A stretch of 64,000 nt of DNA, taken from Gadus chalcogrammus (taxonomy: Eukaryota; Chordata; Actinopteri; Gadiformes; Gadidae). Both the position numbers and the translations under genes were made by a program. Positions 30,750 to 46,158 of the stretch are shown here, in pieces. Below the pieces are notes generated by a model. It made no database searches and was not told the origin of the DNA. It saw only the letters and a program-made list of their open reading frames with translations. The stretch's first letter is position 1, and every line of letters starts with the position of its first letter. Location: NCBI RefSeq assembly GCF_026213295.1, contig NC_079420.1, positions 13,527,561 through 13,591,560 of the forward strand. The letters run 5' to 3'.

Positions 30750-30890
30750 TACTGTGTAGTGGCTAGCATAGTCAGCTACAAAAAGTAATGGGTTCAATTC
30801 CCAATATTCTCAGCCTGTCCTTCCTGTTCCTTAATTGCTCTCAGTAGCTGTAGAAAAAAGCCACTTCTAAATGATGTGATATAGAATAGT
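30750..30890 (+). mobile_element. Degenerate tRNA-type SINE
   Basis: A-box-like GTGGCTAGCATAGTCAGC and B-box GGGTTCAATTCCCA on the + strand are followed by AAAAAGCCACTTCTAAATGA, a decayed form of the fish SINE body motif that reads roughly AAGCGTCTGCTAAATGA. Too degenerate to be an active copy. Confidence 0.5.
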
Positions 30891-33007
30891 TAATATCCAA
30901 ATTCTGCTATTGTTGTTGTATAATGTATCTGCTCTGTGCTCTGCTCAAACTAAACCTCCAGTGCCTGTAGACTAGTGTATATACACACACAGGTCAATGG
31001 GGAATGTGAAGTGATCTGTAAACATTCACAATATCGCTCAATACGTGGTGACGTCAACTTCACACTCCCTATAAAGGTCAAACGGTATGTGTTACCTTTG
31101 TGTTAAGTCAGGTGTATCCACTGTTTGGCTGTTGGGTCTGACCTGGGTCAGGGTTAAAGGTCTGTGGGCCTATACCTGCAGTGGTTTACATTTGAACAAA
31201 GGGTTAGGTACGTTTTATCTAATCCATGTTTTGAGCAACACCAATTACACTATAGCCCAAATATGAAGTTGAGTACATTGCATCAGAAATGGTACTGCTA
31301 ATAAATTAAGTTAATCTTAGATCCTTCCTGTGCATCATATAATATCAGTTTGTTGGGGTTGTTTGGTTGTAACAATTTCAGTAAATCCCTCTTCGTTGGT
31401 TTCCTTCTCGTTGGTTAATTGGTTATGTGTCATGTTGATGGTTTGGGCGGCTGGCAGCAGATGCATTAAGACAAGTGCGGGAAGACCAGTTGCCACCTCA
31501 GCAGTGTCCTGTTTGTCGTAGCATAGGTTGTAGTTGTTAGTGTGTTATTACTAGTAATGATTAATGTCATATCCATTAAATCCGCTTTTTGTGCTTATTC
31601 AAGATCTTGGATGCTGAGGTGGAAGTGGATAATTTTATGATTTGGCTGTTCCCCCTTGGCCCAAGTGTAACCCCTCCTTAAAATGTGTGATCAGGAGTTT
31701 ATTGGATTCTAAATGGAGCAGAAGTACTTAAATTCATGTTTAACTTTGTTCCCTTGCTGTCACAACACCGATAGAAGCTAATCCTGCTAGCAGCATGCCC
31801 AAAGAGGCTATCCTGCACCAACAGCCTAATTGGCTCTTTGATAGACACAGAACAAAGTTTCACGGACAGAGCAGTTTCTCTGATCTGTTCGGCAAATTTT
31901 TATGTTTCTAATTGGCAAGCCCACATCCACCAGGGTTACATTGAAGGCCAGTGATCTTTTCTCTATGCGTCCTTCCATCCATCTTTCTACTTGTACCATC
32001 CCTCTTGAATCAGGTCAATATGTTATAAGATTTCATGATTTCAGCGCCATATTCAGACCTCAACTTGCAAAGAGGCCAGGTTTCGGTTGAGGTAAAGCCT
32101 CAAGCAGGATTCAGGAGAGGTGGAGGTTCTGGTGACGAGGGTTTAGGGTGGTGTATTTGATAGTGGTTGTGGTGGTGCAGGAGTTGATGGTGAAGAGAGT
32201 TTGGTGTGTTGGTTAGCTGTAGGAGGTGGGGGAGCAGATGCAGTGGGTTTGGGGATGGTGGTTATTGTAGATGTGGAGGCACTTGTGGTGGTAGTGGTGG
32301 AGGATGTGTTAGCACATGCTGGGGGTTACCAGCATGTCTGACGCTGTGAAAGATATGATGGCGGATGTCCCAGCTGGCCTGCAGAAGATCAGATGTACTG
32401 TATTTGCTGTGTGTGGTGAAACTGGGTCACAATAAAGATGTGCACGATTCTGAGCCTGTTTGAGTGTGCATTTGCATGTAGGTCAACAGTGTGTCTGTGC
32501 GTGCATGCGTGTACATTTGTGTGTTTCATATCTGTACCTCAAGACTATGTAGGACATGTGGGAGTGAATTGTTTGTCTGTATTTGTTAATCACCCATACG
32601 AAATGTCCATTCACTGAAAATGACCAGTCCACGGGTTTCCGTCTCAAACTCTAGAGGGCGCTGAGAACAGTCCAAAAGTAACATCCTTGCTTTTTAGGTT
32701 TAATGATCATCAAAAGATTAAAAGTGTATTCCTTCCACTGAATCATGTCGCAGGTCCGAGAACAACAGTATAATTCTAATTTTATTTCAGATGAACTTGT
32801 CAGACATCTGTATTTTCCTGACTTGAAAAAACCTTTGAAGCCTTTTCTCCTCTCTCCGACACTGTTTAAAAGACAGCTGACAGTATACTTTAAAAACAAA
32901 GAGACTGTCAAATTGTTTCCTCCTTCAATCTCTTGTCTTCAGATTGTATAATTGTTGATTAAATGTTGGAGAGATCAGAGAGTGTAAACAGAGTTATTAG
33001 ACATAAA

Positions 33008-33160
33008 GTATTAAGGGTGTTATTAAAAAATATAAGAGATCGAAGGGTATCAAGGGTTTTATTAAACATTTAAGAGACTGGAGAGCATTAAGGGTGTTTT
33101 TAAACATTTATGAGATCAGAATAGTAAGGGGTTTATTATCAGATATCAGGAAGGGGGTAG
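33008..33160. repeat. Degenerate 39-bp tandem repeat
   Basis: Roughly three and a half units, each with GTATTAAGGGTGTT, TTAAACATTTA and GAGATC. Confidence 0.65.
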
Positions 33161-33382
33161 AATTGATCCTTTCCCAAAAATAAATCAACCAATACATTTT
33201 TAACTAGACCTGACACTTTCTATTGTTTAAAAAGCACCTGACACCCAGCCTTGTTAAACTGTAAAACCATCGGCAGTGTCCTGGAGAGGAACCTGAAGTC
33301 ATGCTTTAGGGACCGGGCTGGAGGACACGTTTTCCAAGCTGTTCCAGACTAGTGGCCCCCCAGGTTCCTCACTGCATTGACA

Positions 33383-33506
33383 GCTAGGCTAGCCACGGAG
33401 TTGCGCTAGAGTTAGCCTAGCCACTGAGCCGCGCATGATGTGTTAGCCTTGCCTCTGAGCCACACGTGATTTGTTAGCGTAGCCTCTGAGCCACGTTTGC
33501 TGTGTT
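33383..33506. repeat. Degenerate 37-bp tandem repeat
   Basis: Three to four units with GTTAGCCTAGCC, TCTGAGCCAC and GTGAT. Confidence 0.65.
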
Positions 33507-33700
33507 TAACATTCTCTTGCCCTCCTGCCTTACATTTACAGCAGACAGGTCGCTGATTTCATGTCCATGCCACCAAGCTCAGGATTTTGTTTAAGTTGGA
33601 CAGGACTTCTACTGGGGCGGGATTAGTTCTAAATTAATTTGATTCCTGCTTCTGATTGACCATACATTGGTGGTAATTGTATTTGTCCCTTTGTGTGTCT

Positions 33701-33800
<100 letters not shown>

Positions 33801-36175
33801 AACACTTTCCCTTCCCACTCAACCCACCTGCCCCCCACTTGGTGAACCTATGAGCTGAGAGGAAGTTATAATTAACTGAGTGGCCCTCAGGGGCCCCACT
33901 GGGCAGATATGAGCCACTCTGGAAAGAGTTAATGATCCCCAACCCAAGCATTGTGTGCCAGCCCTTGCTGCTGCCTACAGGGATGCTTTGTCTTCATTAG
34001 CATTCTCCTTCAAGCTAGCTGGCTAGCCTTCTCACACAGAGGCCCAGAGGACTCAGAGAGAAAACAGCAGTCAAAGCCAACATAGACGCTTGACTCTTAA
34101 TAGTTGTGTTGTCTTGGCGACTGTCCAATGATGTCATTATGAATGGTTTAACTTGCAGGGCAGCTCCCTAGGAACCTGAGCTAGGCAGACGAGATACTTG
34201 GCATGCTAATAGACTTCCTACTGGGAAAAATTATATTTACAGTGGTCATTCATTAGGAATTGTCTAGTAGATTTATTCGATTATGGTTGAGGTATAAAGT
34301 TACCCTGGCTTCCCTCTTCCTTTTCCTGTCACTAGCATCTTCACAATATCTTAGCTTGTCTTTGCTACCACTTTATCTCTGCCTTCTCACAGCAGGCACG
34401 ATGAGTCTGAGTAGGATTAAAACGCAATGTTTTGACACTGAGTTGGACACATCAGTATGCTGAATAGGGTTTTTTCGTGGTGGAAAGGATAACTGTGGCA
34501 TGTTGTGATCAGTAGAGCATGTTCTGCTGAGGATATCAGCCCCGTGAGTTTGGTTCCAGCTCCAGGCATGTCCTGTTTTCCACCTGTTTGATGGTTAGTG
34601 CCTACTGTGTTGATGACTGATTATGTTTACCTGTGTAAATACTTCCCCTACTGTGTCTGCCACTGACTATCAGTTATCTTTGTTTGTGCATATGTTTTGT
34701 TCTATTGGTTTATTATATGTTTTGTGTGCTTTGTGTTTTTTGGGGGATTCTAGTCAACCACTTTGCTGCTTCTGAATTCTTGGCTGTTTTGATTTCATGT
34801 TGGACAAATGTAATTTTCCCCTTGATGGACATCTTGTTCAACTCGAAACTTCTTCGCAGCAACAGACCTTCTGGTCCGGCACAGAAAACCAAATAAATGA
34901 TTGTGAATTGCAGCTGTTAGAGCAGAACCACATGAATGGTTCAGGACATGCAGCTCCATTGGCTTGAGAAATTGTGGAGGATTTCCGTCATGGAATGCAC
35001 TGAGAACCAAAGGGTAAAAACAAAGATATTAATGCATGCAGTATTTAATATATGAGAGTCACAGATCCAATAGACCAAGACGATGTCCAAAAGGTCCCCT
35101 ATCTGCTTCAGTGCAAGTGTTCCTGTGATTTAATAATGATTTGAGGCTTTGATTGTGTGATTGATTCAATTTAGAGTCGCATGTGTACTTTTATCTGGAC
35201 TGAAGCTTATAAGTCTCATTAAAGAAATTCGCTACCTTAATGCTCAAAGGCATGTGCTACACATTACAAAAGATGTACTTGACATACGCTTGTGATTTGG
35301 CTTCCTTGCCACTTAGAAAATATCATTTTAATGAGCCTCTAAGAATATAGGTCCTGTCCGCTTATTAGCCCTCCCACCCCTGAAACAAAACAAGACGTAC
35401 TGGAGCGAGAATAACGCGCTCATGTTGTGCTCTCTTTATCCATCCAGCCTTGAAAGTGTTGCTGTTGAGTCAGACTGGGGCTGGGCTGTGCCACAACGTC
35501 CTGAATCTGTCATTGCATATGAATTTCCCCCTGCAAGCCTACAGTCCTGGCCTTATGCACATCTCTGTCTGGGGCTGTCATCCTGCATCTCCTCCAATCA
35601 CGTTCCATGTTGAGTTGTTGGTCGAATGAATCTCTTGTCTGTACCTATTACGTCCTATTGGCATGGCTGAACTGGCGGTCCAACCCATCTGGTTTGACTT
35701 GGTTGATGTGGGAACTAATGACGCTATGTTGGTTGACACATGCTAGCATCAGTGAAAATGTTTATAGGTTTATCTTTAGCATTATGAGAGAATGAGAGAG
35801 ACAATAAAGATATTTTGTGTGTCAAAGGATGAATAGCATGACACATCGTGTAATGCAAGTATTTTGTTTTTGACAATCACATGTTCTGTCACATTCTCCC
35901 TCATAGAATCAACACAATCAATACTTTTACTGTTTTACTATTTTACTTAAATGCCTTACTTAAAAAGGGTTATCCATTAATTAATTTAGATCTCTATTCA
36001 TTCGACTATTTGTAAATCGTGTTAAGCCATTTCCCTTTCATCCATGCATCCCCATTGTATCCACCCATAACCGCGGGCCTTCCCCAGATGAGTGGTCTTC
36101 CCACAGAGTCTTGATCGACCGGCAGTCAGCCCTACGACCAGAAAGCTTCACCTGCTCTTCTGGTCATCTGTTCAT

Positions 36176-36254
36176 CTGGAGGTCTGTTCGTCTGGAGGTC
36201 TGTTCGTCTGGAGGTCTGGAGGTCTGGAGGTCTGGAGGTCTGGAGGTCTGGAGG
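36176..36254. repeat. GGAGGTCT minisatellite
   Basis: Tandem units of GGAGGTCT, with two longer units carrying GTTCGTCT at the 5' side. Confidence 0.9.
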
Positions 36255-37679
36255 ACAAATTAAGCCAGGCCAGCCTGAGAACAACCACAGATAATGGACA
36301 GGACCTGACCCAGGAAGCAAACCGCGATCCAAGATGCTGCTAGGCAACAGCGGTAGGAACTAATTGATATGTAGAATGTTATTTAAAACAACTGTACTAT
36401 CTGAAGACTCACATGAGGAAACACATGAGAAGAAAATAGATGAACAGCGAGAGTGTGAAGTGGGAAACAACAAGAGATGGATGTCTCCTTGTCTTTAAAG
36501 TACTGTCAGCTGTCTAATAAAACAGCGTCTGACGCAGTCTTGGACCAGAAAAGGGTTCAATGGATTTCCCACGAGTCAGGATAAATACAGATGAAATGAA
36601 ATGACAACATCTCTGTAAAAAAAATAATACATTATAGTTTGTATTATATTCCTTGTTTGGGAAAGGAGAATATGTTTCTTGATTGAGTGTTTCAATAATT
36701 GATATAATGACTCACAAGTTGAAAGTATATCATTATCATTGCTTCAGTATATCACTTTCATATCACATATATTTTGAGTTCTTCCACTGGATAAAGATCC
36801 AGAAGTTTAACTCTAGCTAAGACCTCTCTATCTGTAGACGCTTTTCACAGTAGTGGTTAATATCGATACCTGGTTGCAGTCGTAAGGAATTACCATGCTT
36901 GACTTGGTCATTATTATGTTGCCGTGGTAATCAATATTACAATCATTACAGGGTAATTTCAGCAGAGTTCTGATTGCTCAGAGAAGAGCTGTAAATGTCT
37001 GCCCTCCCATAAAGACAGCTAGCCTTGTTCTCACAAATTGTTGTCTCTATTGCGAGCCATCGATCCATTGACTCCGCTCCATAAACAGCTGAACCCAGGG
37101 TGCACACTGTTTGTATACTATGGTGGAATCCATAGGTAAACAAATTGCATATATATTGAAATATGAAATATCCGGTTGGTGTTTAATCAAAACAAAATAA
37201 TCAACTCAAAAATCAAATCAAAATAAAAGGTTGAAAATAGCAATAACACAAGTATGCCCTAATGTGAAATCAGCTAACTCTGTGTGTCATCAACATGACA
37301 GGGCAATTTATTCACAGAAACTGGAAAATTGATGACATTTTATGCAAATTAAGATTTAAAAGAACACCATCATTTTGAATTTTGACCAGTCAAACATACA
37401 CATTAACACAGTAAGAAGTTCAAACTAAAGTTTGCCATGCCACTTTTGCTTTCAAACAAAATTACACTCCGCCAATCATCTCTGCTCCCAATTTATTTCA
37501 CAAAATAATGGAAAAAATAAATTGCGAGTGCCTTTTCCTGGGCTGGCCAATATTGATCTACATAGCGATATGAGGTAATGGTTTGATGAGAAGCAGCTTT
37601 GAAATGGTATCAGAAGTTTTGGCAAACCAACAAAATGTTTTATTTTATATAATTTACATTTTGTAATGTGGAGTTTTGG

Positions 37680-37812
<133 letters not shown>

Positions 37813-40479
37813 AATTAAACTCATTTCACTTTCACTCCTTGCTTTGATGGGATTGCAGTTAGTCTGTCTGTCTGTGTTTTTCAGATCTATCTTTTATTCT
37901 GTCTGTCTTTATCTCTCTTCTCTTTCTGTCTGTCTTTCTTCCTTTTATTCTGGCTGTCTTTCTTGCTGTAGCAGTGATAGCGTTAGGTCATGCCTCTAAA
38001 ATAACTAATTTACCTAAAAATCGAATTTAACACGATCCATATTTGCATCATCTGTCATACAAAATCTTTTCGGCATGGATATGTGAAAAAATCTAGAGAC
38101 TAAGAACCATGTGAGAACCATGACATTTTTTTTGATTTCAACAAAGTACTTTTGTAGCAATACTTTTTTAATGCTAGTTCCATGCCACCAACAAGCTGTC
38201 CAGCGTTCAAAGTAATTAAAATATGCAGAGACTGAACAACGCATAGACGGTGGCTTCAATCAGTGCATTGTTTACACCGGAACAATCTCTTTAATGAGCT
38301 TTTCTCTTGTGTCAGCTGTAAGCCAGTCCAAAAGAATGATTATTCCGATTCGTGATTTCACTTTAGGCCATAAGTGCTGTGTATCTTGAATGGGTCTCAT
38401 CTCTCAAATGAAAGTTAATAATATGCCCACTCGTTAAAAATAAGGTCTTTCATCAAAGCCTTATCACGCGGCCAGGAGTTCTGTCTTCGAAATACTGTAA
38501 TTGAAGAAATGAACAAATATCGAAGATCCTGCAAATGTTTCAGTCGTGTGTCATTATAGACACACAAAGATGAACTTGTTGGCCTAACAACGACCAACAA
38601 AATCAGAACATAATGAGTGTGCTCTGTGCTGTTCAATATGAAGTAGGATATAGGGCTTGAGTGTAACAATGTGGGAGATGAGACGGAGGCTGCATTCCGA
38701 AAGTCTGTCAATTGCTCTTTCTGCCCTAATCTGCAGATGTTTTCCTCGATGTCCTTTGCATTCGCTGTTCCAATAGACCCCTTTCCAACAGGGGTCCTCA
38801 TAGGACCAACACAGCTGTCGCTCCAAACACTAATTACAGGTACACGTCTACATATCAGTGGCACGCATGTCCACATATAACCAATGTGATCGGCTGCGAA
38901 ATCTGAAAGTTGTGATTGGTCAGATCATCAAAGCTGTCCCAGTCGGCCCGAAATTCCACATTGCTTCTTTATCGCGACGCTGCTAGTGAGGGAGCTGAGG
39001 GACCAGGAATAGGTTATAAAATGGAACCGAGTTGGATAATACGTCTGTTAAACCAGACAGCCAATAACAATGGTCTGCTATAACTGTGTTGCTAGCTAAC
39101 AGGAAATAACCATAGTTGTCTGCATGGCCAAACACAGCTTGCATAACTGCCTTCAAAACATCTAAATGTCTCAGCAAATCTAGATAGATAAACCCTGTCT
39201 GGGTCATCTATTTATTCAGTGTTCCTGGACACCCATACCAGGTCTTCTGCCTCCTATGCACTTAGTCCAGTTGCTTTTGGAGGGCCTTGGATCCAGCAGC
39301 CAAGGCATCACAGCCTGGGGCCAGACTCCCCCGGGGAAACAGCGTCATTTACCTAATGCACGCGTCCACTGGTCACATTACCTAACAGGTCCAGACCCTG
39401 CCTGGACCCTGGTCTTAATGGGCGCCATCCTCGTTTCTGTTGTCCCCCAGCGGCAGAGAACAGCTCATCAAGAGGCAGGGGCCCTTCATGCCAAGCCTGA
39501 CCTGAGGGGCCCCGGTTGGCTGCCGCTCCACATCTAATGACTCTCTGGGGGCCAGAGGGTGACCTGACGAGAGGCCCCAGCAGTGACAGAGCGAGAGAGG
39601 GACCCTCCGTAGTGAGGGGTCACCGCTGTGGCTCTAATGACTATTGAAGATAGCCTTCCCTCCGCGGACACACAGGCTAACTTATTCCTAGCTCTTAGAT
39701 CTGAATCCCAAGGGGGACCCCGGTATGTATGGCTATAGGGTCGCAATCCTCTTCCTGTGCACTCACGCCACCACAGCCACTCCTTGATGTAAGCCAGCCA
39801 AATACTTATTAAATATATATAATGATGATATAAGATGGCCACCAGATCTATCAATTCAAGATTTACTGAAATCTTTCAGAGAGGGAAAATGTTATATTCT
39901 GAAAACAGTAAGATCAACCTGACAGTAGGTTGGAGGTCGATGTAGTCTTACCACCGATCTGTCGTTAGAGGAGCTCTATGGCGTTGCTATGATCACAGAT
40001 CTTTTTTTTTAATCTTTTGTCAAACACTGCCAAAAAAATAGGAAAGATGTCATTATTAAGAATAAAATCATGATACTAATACTAATCAAAATACTTAAAA
40101 GAAGAAACTAAACTCAATCTCAATCAATGTATGCTTTTCTCACAGTTGTATATTATAGTAGTATATTATATTCTGATTTAATGTTTCTACGTAAGGTGAT
40201 CTTTTAAATAATTACGCCAGGGTTTATAATTACGAACACCATTTTTGAAAATTAAAAAATAGTATATCACTAAAACGTTAAAATCGAGTCACAGTGATCA
40301 AAGAGAACTTCTTCCCTTCTTGAATTGAGACCTCACAAAAACGCTGTTGAGAGGTCTGAGACACGCTGACAGGATAAACCGGAGCACTCTACCAAGCTCC
40401 TCCCAATCCCAGACTCACACAATCACACACTCACCGTCTTGTCAGCAAATCACAGGATATCATTGTACTCGACAATATG

Positions 40480-40662
<183 letters not shown>

Positions 40663-43652
40663 TCCCTCCCTCTCTCCACCTTCGCTGCAAAAACTGTTTT
40701 TCTGTCCTTGCCAGAGAAGCACTTTATCGAGGGCATAATCATGCCTTATACCAGGTTTATTTTATTCTCTGCTTGCTTTTATTTTTTTCGAAAGCCTGTA
40801 GGAGGGGGCCGTCTACCGTGAGGAAGCTCTCCAAGACTGTTACCATGACCACCTGACCCCCCTCTGTTGGCGAGCAGAGCGTCATGGACAAAACATCCAA
40901 CTAAGAGATGTAAATCTCCCATTCATTACCGTCAGTCTCTGTCGGCCGTATTCATTACTTCATGCTTAAAAGAAAACTGCGGATGGGGAAGAAAGGACGG
41001 ACCAGTGGTCCATGTTACGGAGGGGCCCGGGGTCTGTTGCTGCTGTAGGTCTGATCATACTGGACTCTACCAACTGGTATGATGGATGGATCAACCTACC
41101 GGCCTTCCCAGTGGACCGTAACAACTAGTATGCTGACCTTTCCACCTGGGAGGACACTGCCACTCGAGATGTCAGCATAGGGACGATTTTGAAATTAATT
41201 GAGATGGCTGAATAACATCACACCTGGGGGAGACATAGGTTTCCCCTGCAGAGAGACTGACACTGCTGCACACGTGGCAGGAGGATTTCATAGTAAAACT
41301 GGATATCATGGCAGGAGGAAACACGGGATGGATGTGATCTGTGATGACATTAGTTCTAACATTTATTCAAAATTAGCGAAAAACTCATGGCCCATCAATG
41401 TCTTGCACGCCCATCATACTGAGGGTGTCACCATTTTACAACCACTTAAACAACACGTCTGATTTAAAGGAGAAATCTATTTCCCATTTTATGTCATCCA
41501 ATAAAGGATTAACACCCATACATCACTGGAACGTTTGCGTATGAGCACCACAACAGACACATTCAATTTGTAAAAGAGGCCTATTATGTCTCTCTGTTGC
41601 GTGCATTGTTATGTATCCAGACTGTTGGCCCCATGCAATGATTAAGATATAAGATGACGAAGGCTAAGTTCAATGTTTACAAACGACACCCACTAACTTC
41701 CCCTTTTATCTTGTTTACATCCAGCCCTTCATGCCTCGAGTCCCAGGGCGGGATACATTGAAGCGGTGGTAATGTGAGTGCTGAAATATGGCTGTGGTGG
41801 TTTAATGACGGGAGCGGCCATGATGGACGTGGCCTGCAGTGTAAACAGGAAGCAGCCTCAGAACTGTCCAGCCATCTCCTCCCTCCGCTTCATCAACGCA
41901 TCGGGCCAATTAAATCAGCGTCCACAACGCAGCATTACCCCCAGAAGCCCTGTGGAGACACAGCCGTCTCAGAGATTTGAAGCGTATCCACCCACCCCAA
42001 CACCCTCTCCTGACCCATGGCCTTTTGACGTCTGCTAAGGATCGTCGAGGGCTGAGCTCCCCCGGGCCCCCAGAGGGATGCAGGGGTATATTGGCGGGCG
42101 GACTTCAGGTGAGCGTCATGTGAACTGCTTGTCTCTGCACTCCTCTCCTGTGGATTCGCCGCCAGGAGGGAGCTTGAAGCAGGGCTACGTCTCACAAAGA
42201 GGTCAGCTCTGCTTTTGATTCCGCTGTTGAAAGGTTACCGGCGGCTCACACACACTTGGGGCTCGGTGCTGAGCTGTTCCCATGGAAACTGTGTCCTGGT
42301 AGGGTGGGGTGGCACTTTATACTTTTCTGGTGGTGGTGGTTGTTGTCGAGGTTGATTGGTGATTCTTGTTTTAATATTTTCTTTCTTGCAGACAGAGTTG
42401 GCGAATCAAGATTTCACACGTGCTTCTAAAGTTTAAGTTTGTGTGAACGTTCTAGAGCCAAGAAGATATATAAGATATATACAACAACAGCCTCACTCAA
42501 TAATAACTACATTTTAAATGATAATTTACGCAATAAGTGATTGTTTTCTTGTTAACTATATAAAACCACCTTTATATTGCTCCTTTAATAACTAGATGAC
42601 AGCAGTCTATTTTTCTTAATTCAATAAAAATAAATAAATAATAATAATGCTGCTATCCTGTTAATATTGAGTGCCTAATTTGGAAAATCCCATTATCATT
42701 GATCAGAGAAAAAAAATCCTACCACACAACTCCCTGATACTATCAATCTATGGCAATTACCGGGTGAAAATAATTTAGACTGAGACATGTTTTATTAATG
42801 TGATCGATCAGCTGCACTTCAGCCTCTTTGCAGTCTAATTTAGCTGATAGATTTGAGCAGCGAGTAAAACTAACAAGATTTGTTTCCCCAGGACTCCTTC
42901 AGCCACCTAACGGACATGTACATTATGTTTACAATACCAATGAGTTGAAGTGATGGAATGATGACAATAATTAGATGAGGTCACTGTAGATGTTGTCTCT
43001 TCGATGAGGTAGCCCTTGGGAAAGGCAGTTAGAGCATGAAATGAACCACTTAAATACATATTCAGAAGGATTGATTCCCCTTTACAGGTAGACTGGGGCT
43101 TACCTCGCTGATGGCCTGGGAATATGTGTGGAGGCGGGGGGTAGGCAAGGAGGGAAGAAGGACAGAAGAAAGGAATGGGACAGGAAGGAAGGGAGGGGAT
43201 ATACGACGGAAGAATATACAAGCCTTTATCTCTCTCCACCTCCTATGGTGAAGGCATTATCAGAATGTATTTTTTTTCTCATCAAGACACACTGAATACT
43301 TTTTCTACACTTCAAAGCAGAAAGCTAGCTTCATCAGGTTCCTCTGATGGATGACATCATTGGCAGAACCCAGCCCTGTTCACTCTTACACTGCCGACCC
43401 AGCCCCACTCATCTCCTCCTCCACCCCTTCCTCCGCCCCCTCTGCCACCTCCTTCACCACCCCCTTGCTCCTGCATGTTCTCCACCCCCTTCCTCCATCT
43501 TTTCCCATTCCCTCCCACTGTATGCGGATCAAAGATATCCAATGATAATTGATATGGATATGCGTCTCAGTGTATTGTGTTCATTTATAATAAAAACACA
43601 TTAATTGCATTAATATGGCCCTTTTTTTGCAAGGTGCTCAAAGTACCTTTTC

Positions 43653-43776
<124 letters not shown>

Positions 43777-43879
43777 GGAAATGCTGTTCATCACCAAGGG
43801 TGATGTATGTCAGCCACTCACCACACACTGCTATCACAGTGTGATCACACCAATGATTCCAACACTTTAGAGCGCGGGG

Positions 43880-44000
43880 GGATGTGTCAATACAAAAGTT
43901 AGGTTGGGATCTTCAGTGCCCACATGGAGTCAGGACCTCGGTCTAACGTCTCATCTGAAAGAGGGTGCACCTCGACAGCACAGAGTCCCCCCCCACCCAC
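43880..44000. repeat. Fragment of an interspersed fish repeat
   Basis: The phrase CCCACATGGAGTCAGGACC followed by TCGGTCTAACGTCTCATC is one I associate with a common dispersed fish repeat. Its boundaries are not visible and the assignment is from memory. Confidence 0.3.
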
Positions 44001-45199
44001 CTGTCCTCGGGCATTGGGGATATACATAGGCCTGAAGTTTGTGCACCCCCCATTGGCCCTTCAACACCTCTAGCACAAACTGGTCTCCGATCATAGGATG
44101 TACCAAACCCGACATATACTCAGCTTCCAAAGCAGCCAGCAGTGCTTGGCAGAGCGTCACGGCGTAAGGCTCAGACAGCACTAGATGTCATATGGACACG
44201 GCGGTGGGCGTGAGAGGCCAGGGCGGCGGGGTAGGATCTTGATGGGTTTCTCCTCCGTACATTTCTCCATGAGGATCCAGGGAAACCTTCCCTCCCTCTG
44301 CGGCCCCCCCCCCAGCAGTCGGAGAGGAGCCTTTCCTGGCTGTGGCCAGTCCATCACTGTCTGTACGCCATACGGCCCTCCCTCACACCGCTGCCTTCAG
44401 GAGGAGATTAATCCCATTCTCTCTGGTTGTTGTTGTGCTGCAAGAGCAGCCGGTCTACTGTCCCCCCCCCGCCCACAACACCCCCCCTGGATCCGCTTTT
44501 GGGGGCATGTGTTTTATTTATGGAGGCTGGGCTGAAGGCAGTTAGGGGCCTCTGGTGTCACATTCGGTCTGTCCATGGGTCCTGAGAAGAAGGATAGCGG
44601 ACCATCTGCTGCCTGTGCTCAGGAAATGATGCCTTCCAAGGATCCTTTGCTTCCTAGTCGGTTCCCCTGTCTCTGTATGAGAGATTCTTTCCAAAAGCAA
44701 GCGTGATTACGTTTGCATAATGTATTCATGTTTCATTTGTATATTTAATGTTTTACACAAATAAGACAAAATGGTTTTTTTTATGCTGAATTAAGCAGGC
44801 AGGGCAGCTGTCTTTGTCCAGAATATATTAACTATAGCGATGCTTTAACTTTATTAACTTCCTATGAAAGCTGAATTAATTTCTAACAGTCTGTCACAGC
44901 CAATCACGTGTAAGACATTCATTTTGGTGATGACCTCATCCAGATAGGCCCCTAAATGACTACTAAGTATAACTGGGATACTGGAATTATGTGCTAGTAG
45001 GTGACTCGGTACGTGATCAGCTTGTTAAATCAAGTGCACGCTCGCACGCACGCACGCACGCACTCACACAAAAAAAAACAGAAAAAAGGACACAATTTAA
45101 ATTACAAAATACGAAAGGCCTAAATGTTGTCAGATGTGACTGTCTGATCAAGCATAAACAAGTTACTAACATACACACACATACACACCAACAACCACT

Positions 45200-45319
<120 letters not shown>

Positions 45320-45904
45320 ATCTAGATCTGTCCACACACAAGTGTGCATGTAAAAGGCCCTGAGAGACTTCCTTCTCACTCTCTTTATAAAAAGGAACTC
45401 AAAGGTCGTAGGTCTCCGCAGGTCACTGATGGCAAACACCAGCAAACCTTCAGATTCATGCAACCGCAGCCCTGGGCAGCAATACCAACAGGAATCACAA
45501 CATGCTGTTCACCCACGCCGGTCCTGAACACAAAACAACAGGTATGTTCTTTATTGGTCTAATCGTTCGCCGACCGTCAAGGCCAACGAGAGGCATAAAG
45601 CATGGCGCGCCGACCAATTTACTGCAGATTACAGGAGCGGTCCTGCAACGCCACAGAGAAACTCATTACATCTGAGTAATGAGCCTGGCGTTATTACAGA
45701 GGAAAGGCAGAGGAAGATAAAGTACATAAAGAAGAGACTCACACTCTCTATCACTGAACCCTAGTGTTGTCGTTTGGAGTTTTTCAATTTAATGAAGCAG
45801 TCACTAATCTGGTGGTGATGCTCATCCCAGGCTTTACTACTTGTAATGACATCACCACCACATCAGCCCCCAACATAAAGGCTAGCCTGGATGTGGGGGA
45901 TGTG

Positions 45905-46158
45905 CAGGCGCGGCCCTCCCTACAGGCGGGTCAGGCGGCCGCCTAGAGCGCAATCTAGAGGGGGGGCGCAAAATCTAAAATGCGCGAAAAAAAAAAAAAA
46001 AAAAATCACTTATTGGCCACGTCTCCCCGTCAAGAACACGCGCGCCCCCCCCGTCCCCCCCCCCCCGTCAACAATCGCTTCACCCCCCCCCCCCCCCCCC
46101 CCCCCGTCATACACCCTCCCCCTCGCCTAGAGCGCCAAATGTGCTGGGGCCGCCCCTG
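45905..46158. mobile_element. Short non-autonomous hAT element
   Basis: 254 bp starting CAGGCGCGGCCC and ending GGGGCCGCCCCTG, flanked by perfect 8-bp duplications GGGATGTG at 45897-45904 and 46159-46166. Both subterminal regions carry CGCCTAGAGCGC. The interior holds an A-run (45986-46005) and several C-runs up to about 25 bp (46081-46105). No coding capacity. Confidence 0.85.

Noticed and set aside
30750..30820. Possible tRNA gene from the GGTTCAATTCC B-box
   Set aside because: No cloverleaf can be drawn and a SINE body motif follows, so it is listed as a SINE.
32745..32951. 68-codon open frame in the intergenic region
   Set aside because: AT-rich, no recognisable motif, no splice partners; length within chance expectation.
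43951..44181. 76-codon minus-strand frame
   Set aside because: Overlaps a dispersed repeat fragment and shows no known domain; kept only as repeat context.
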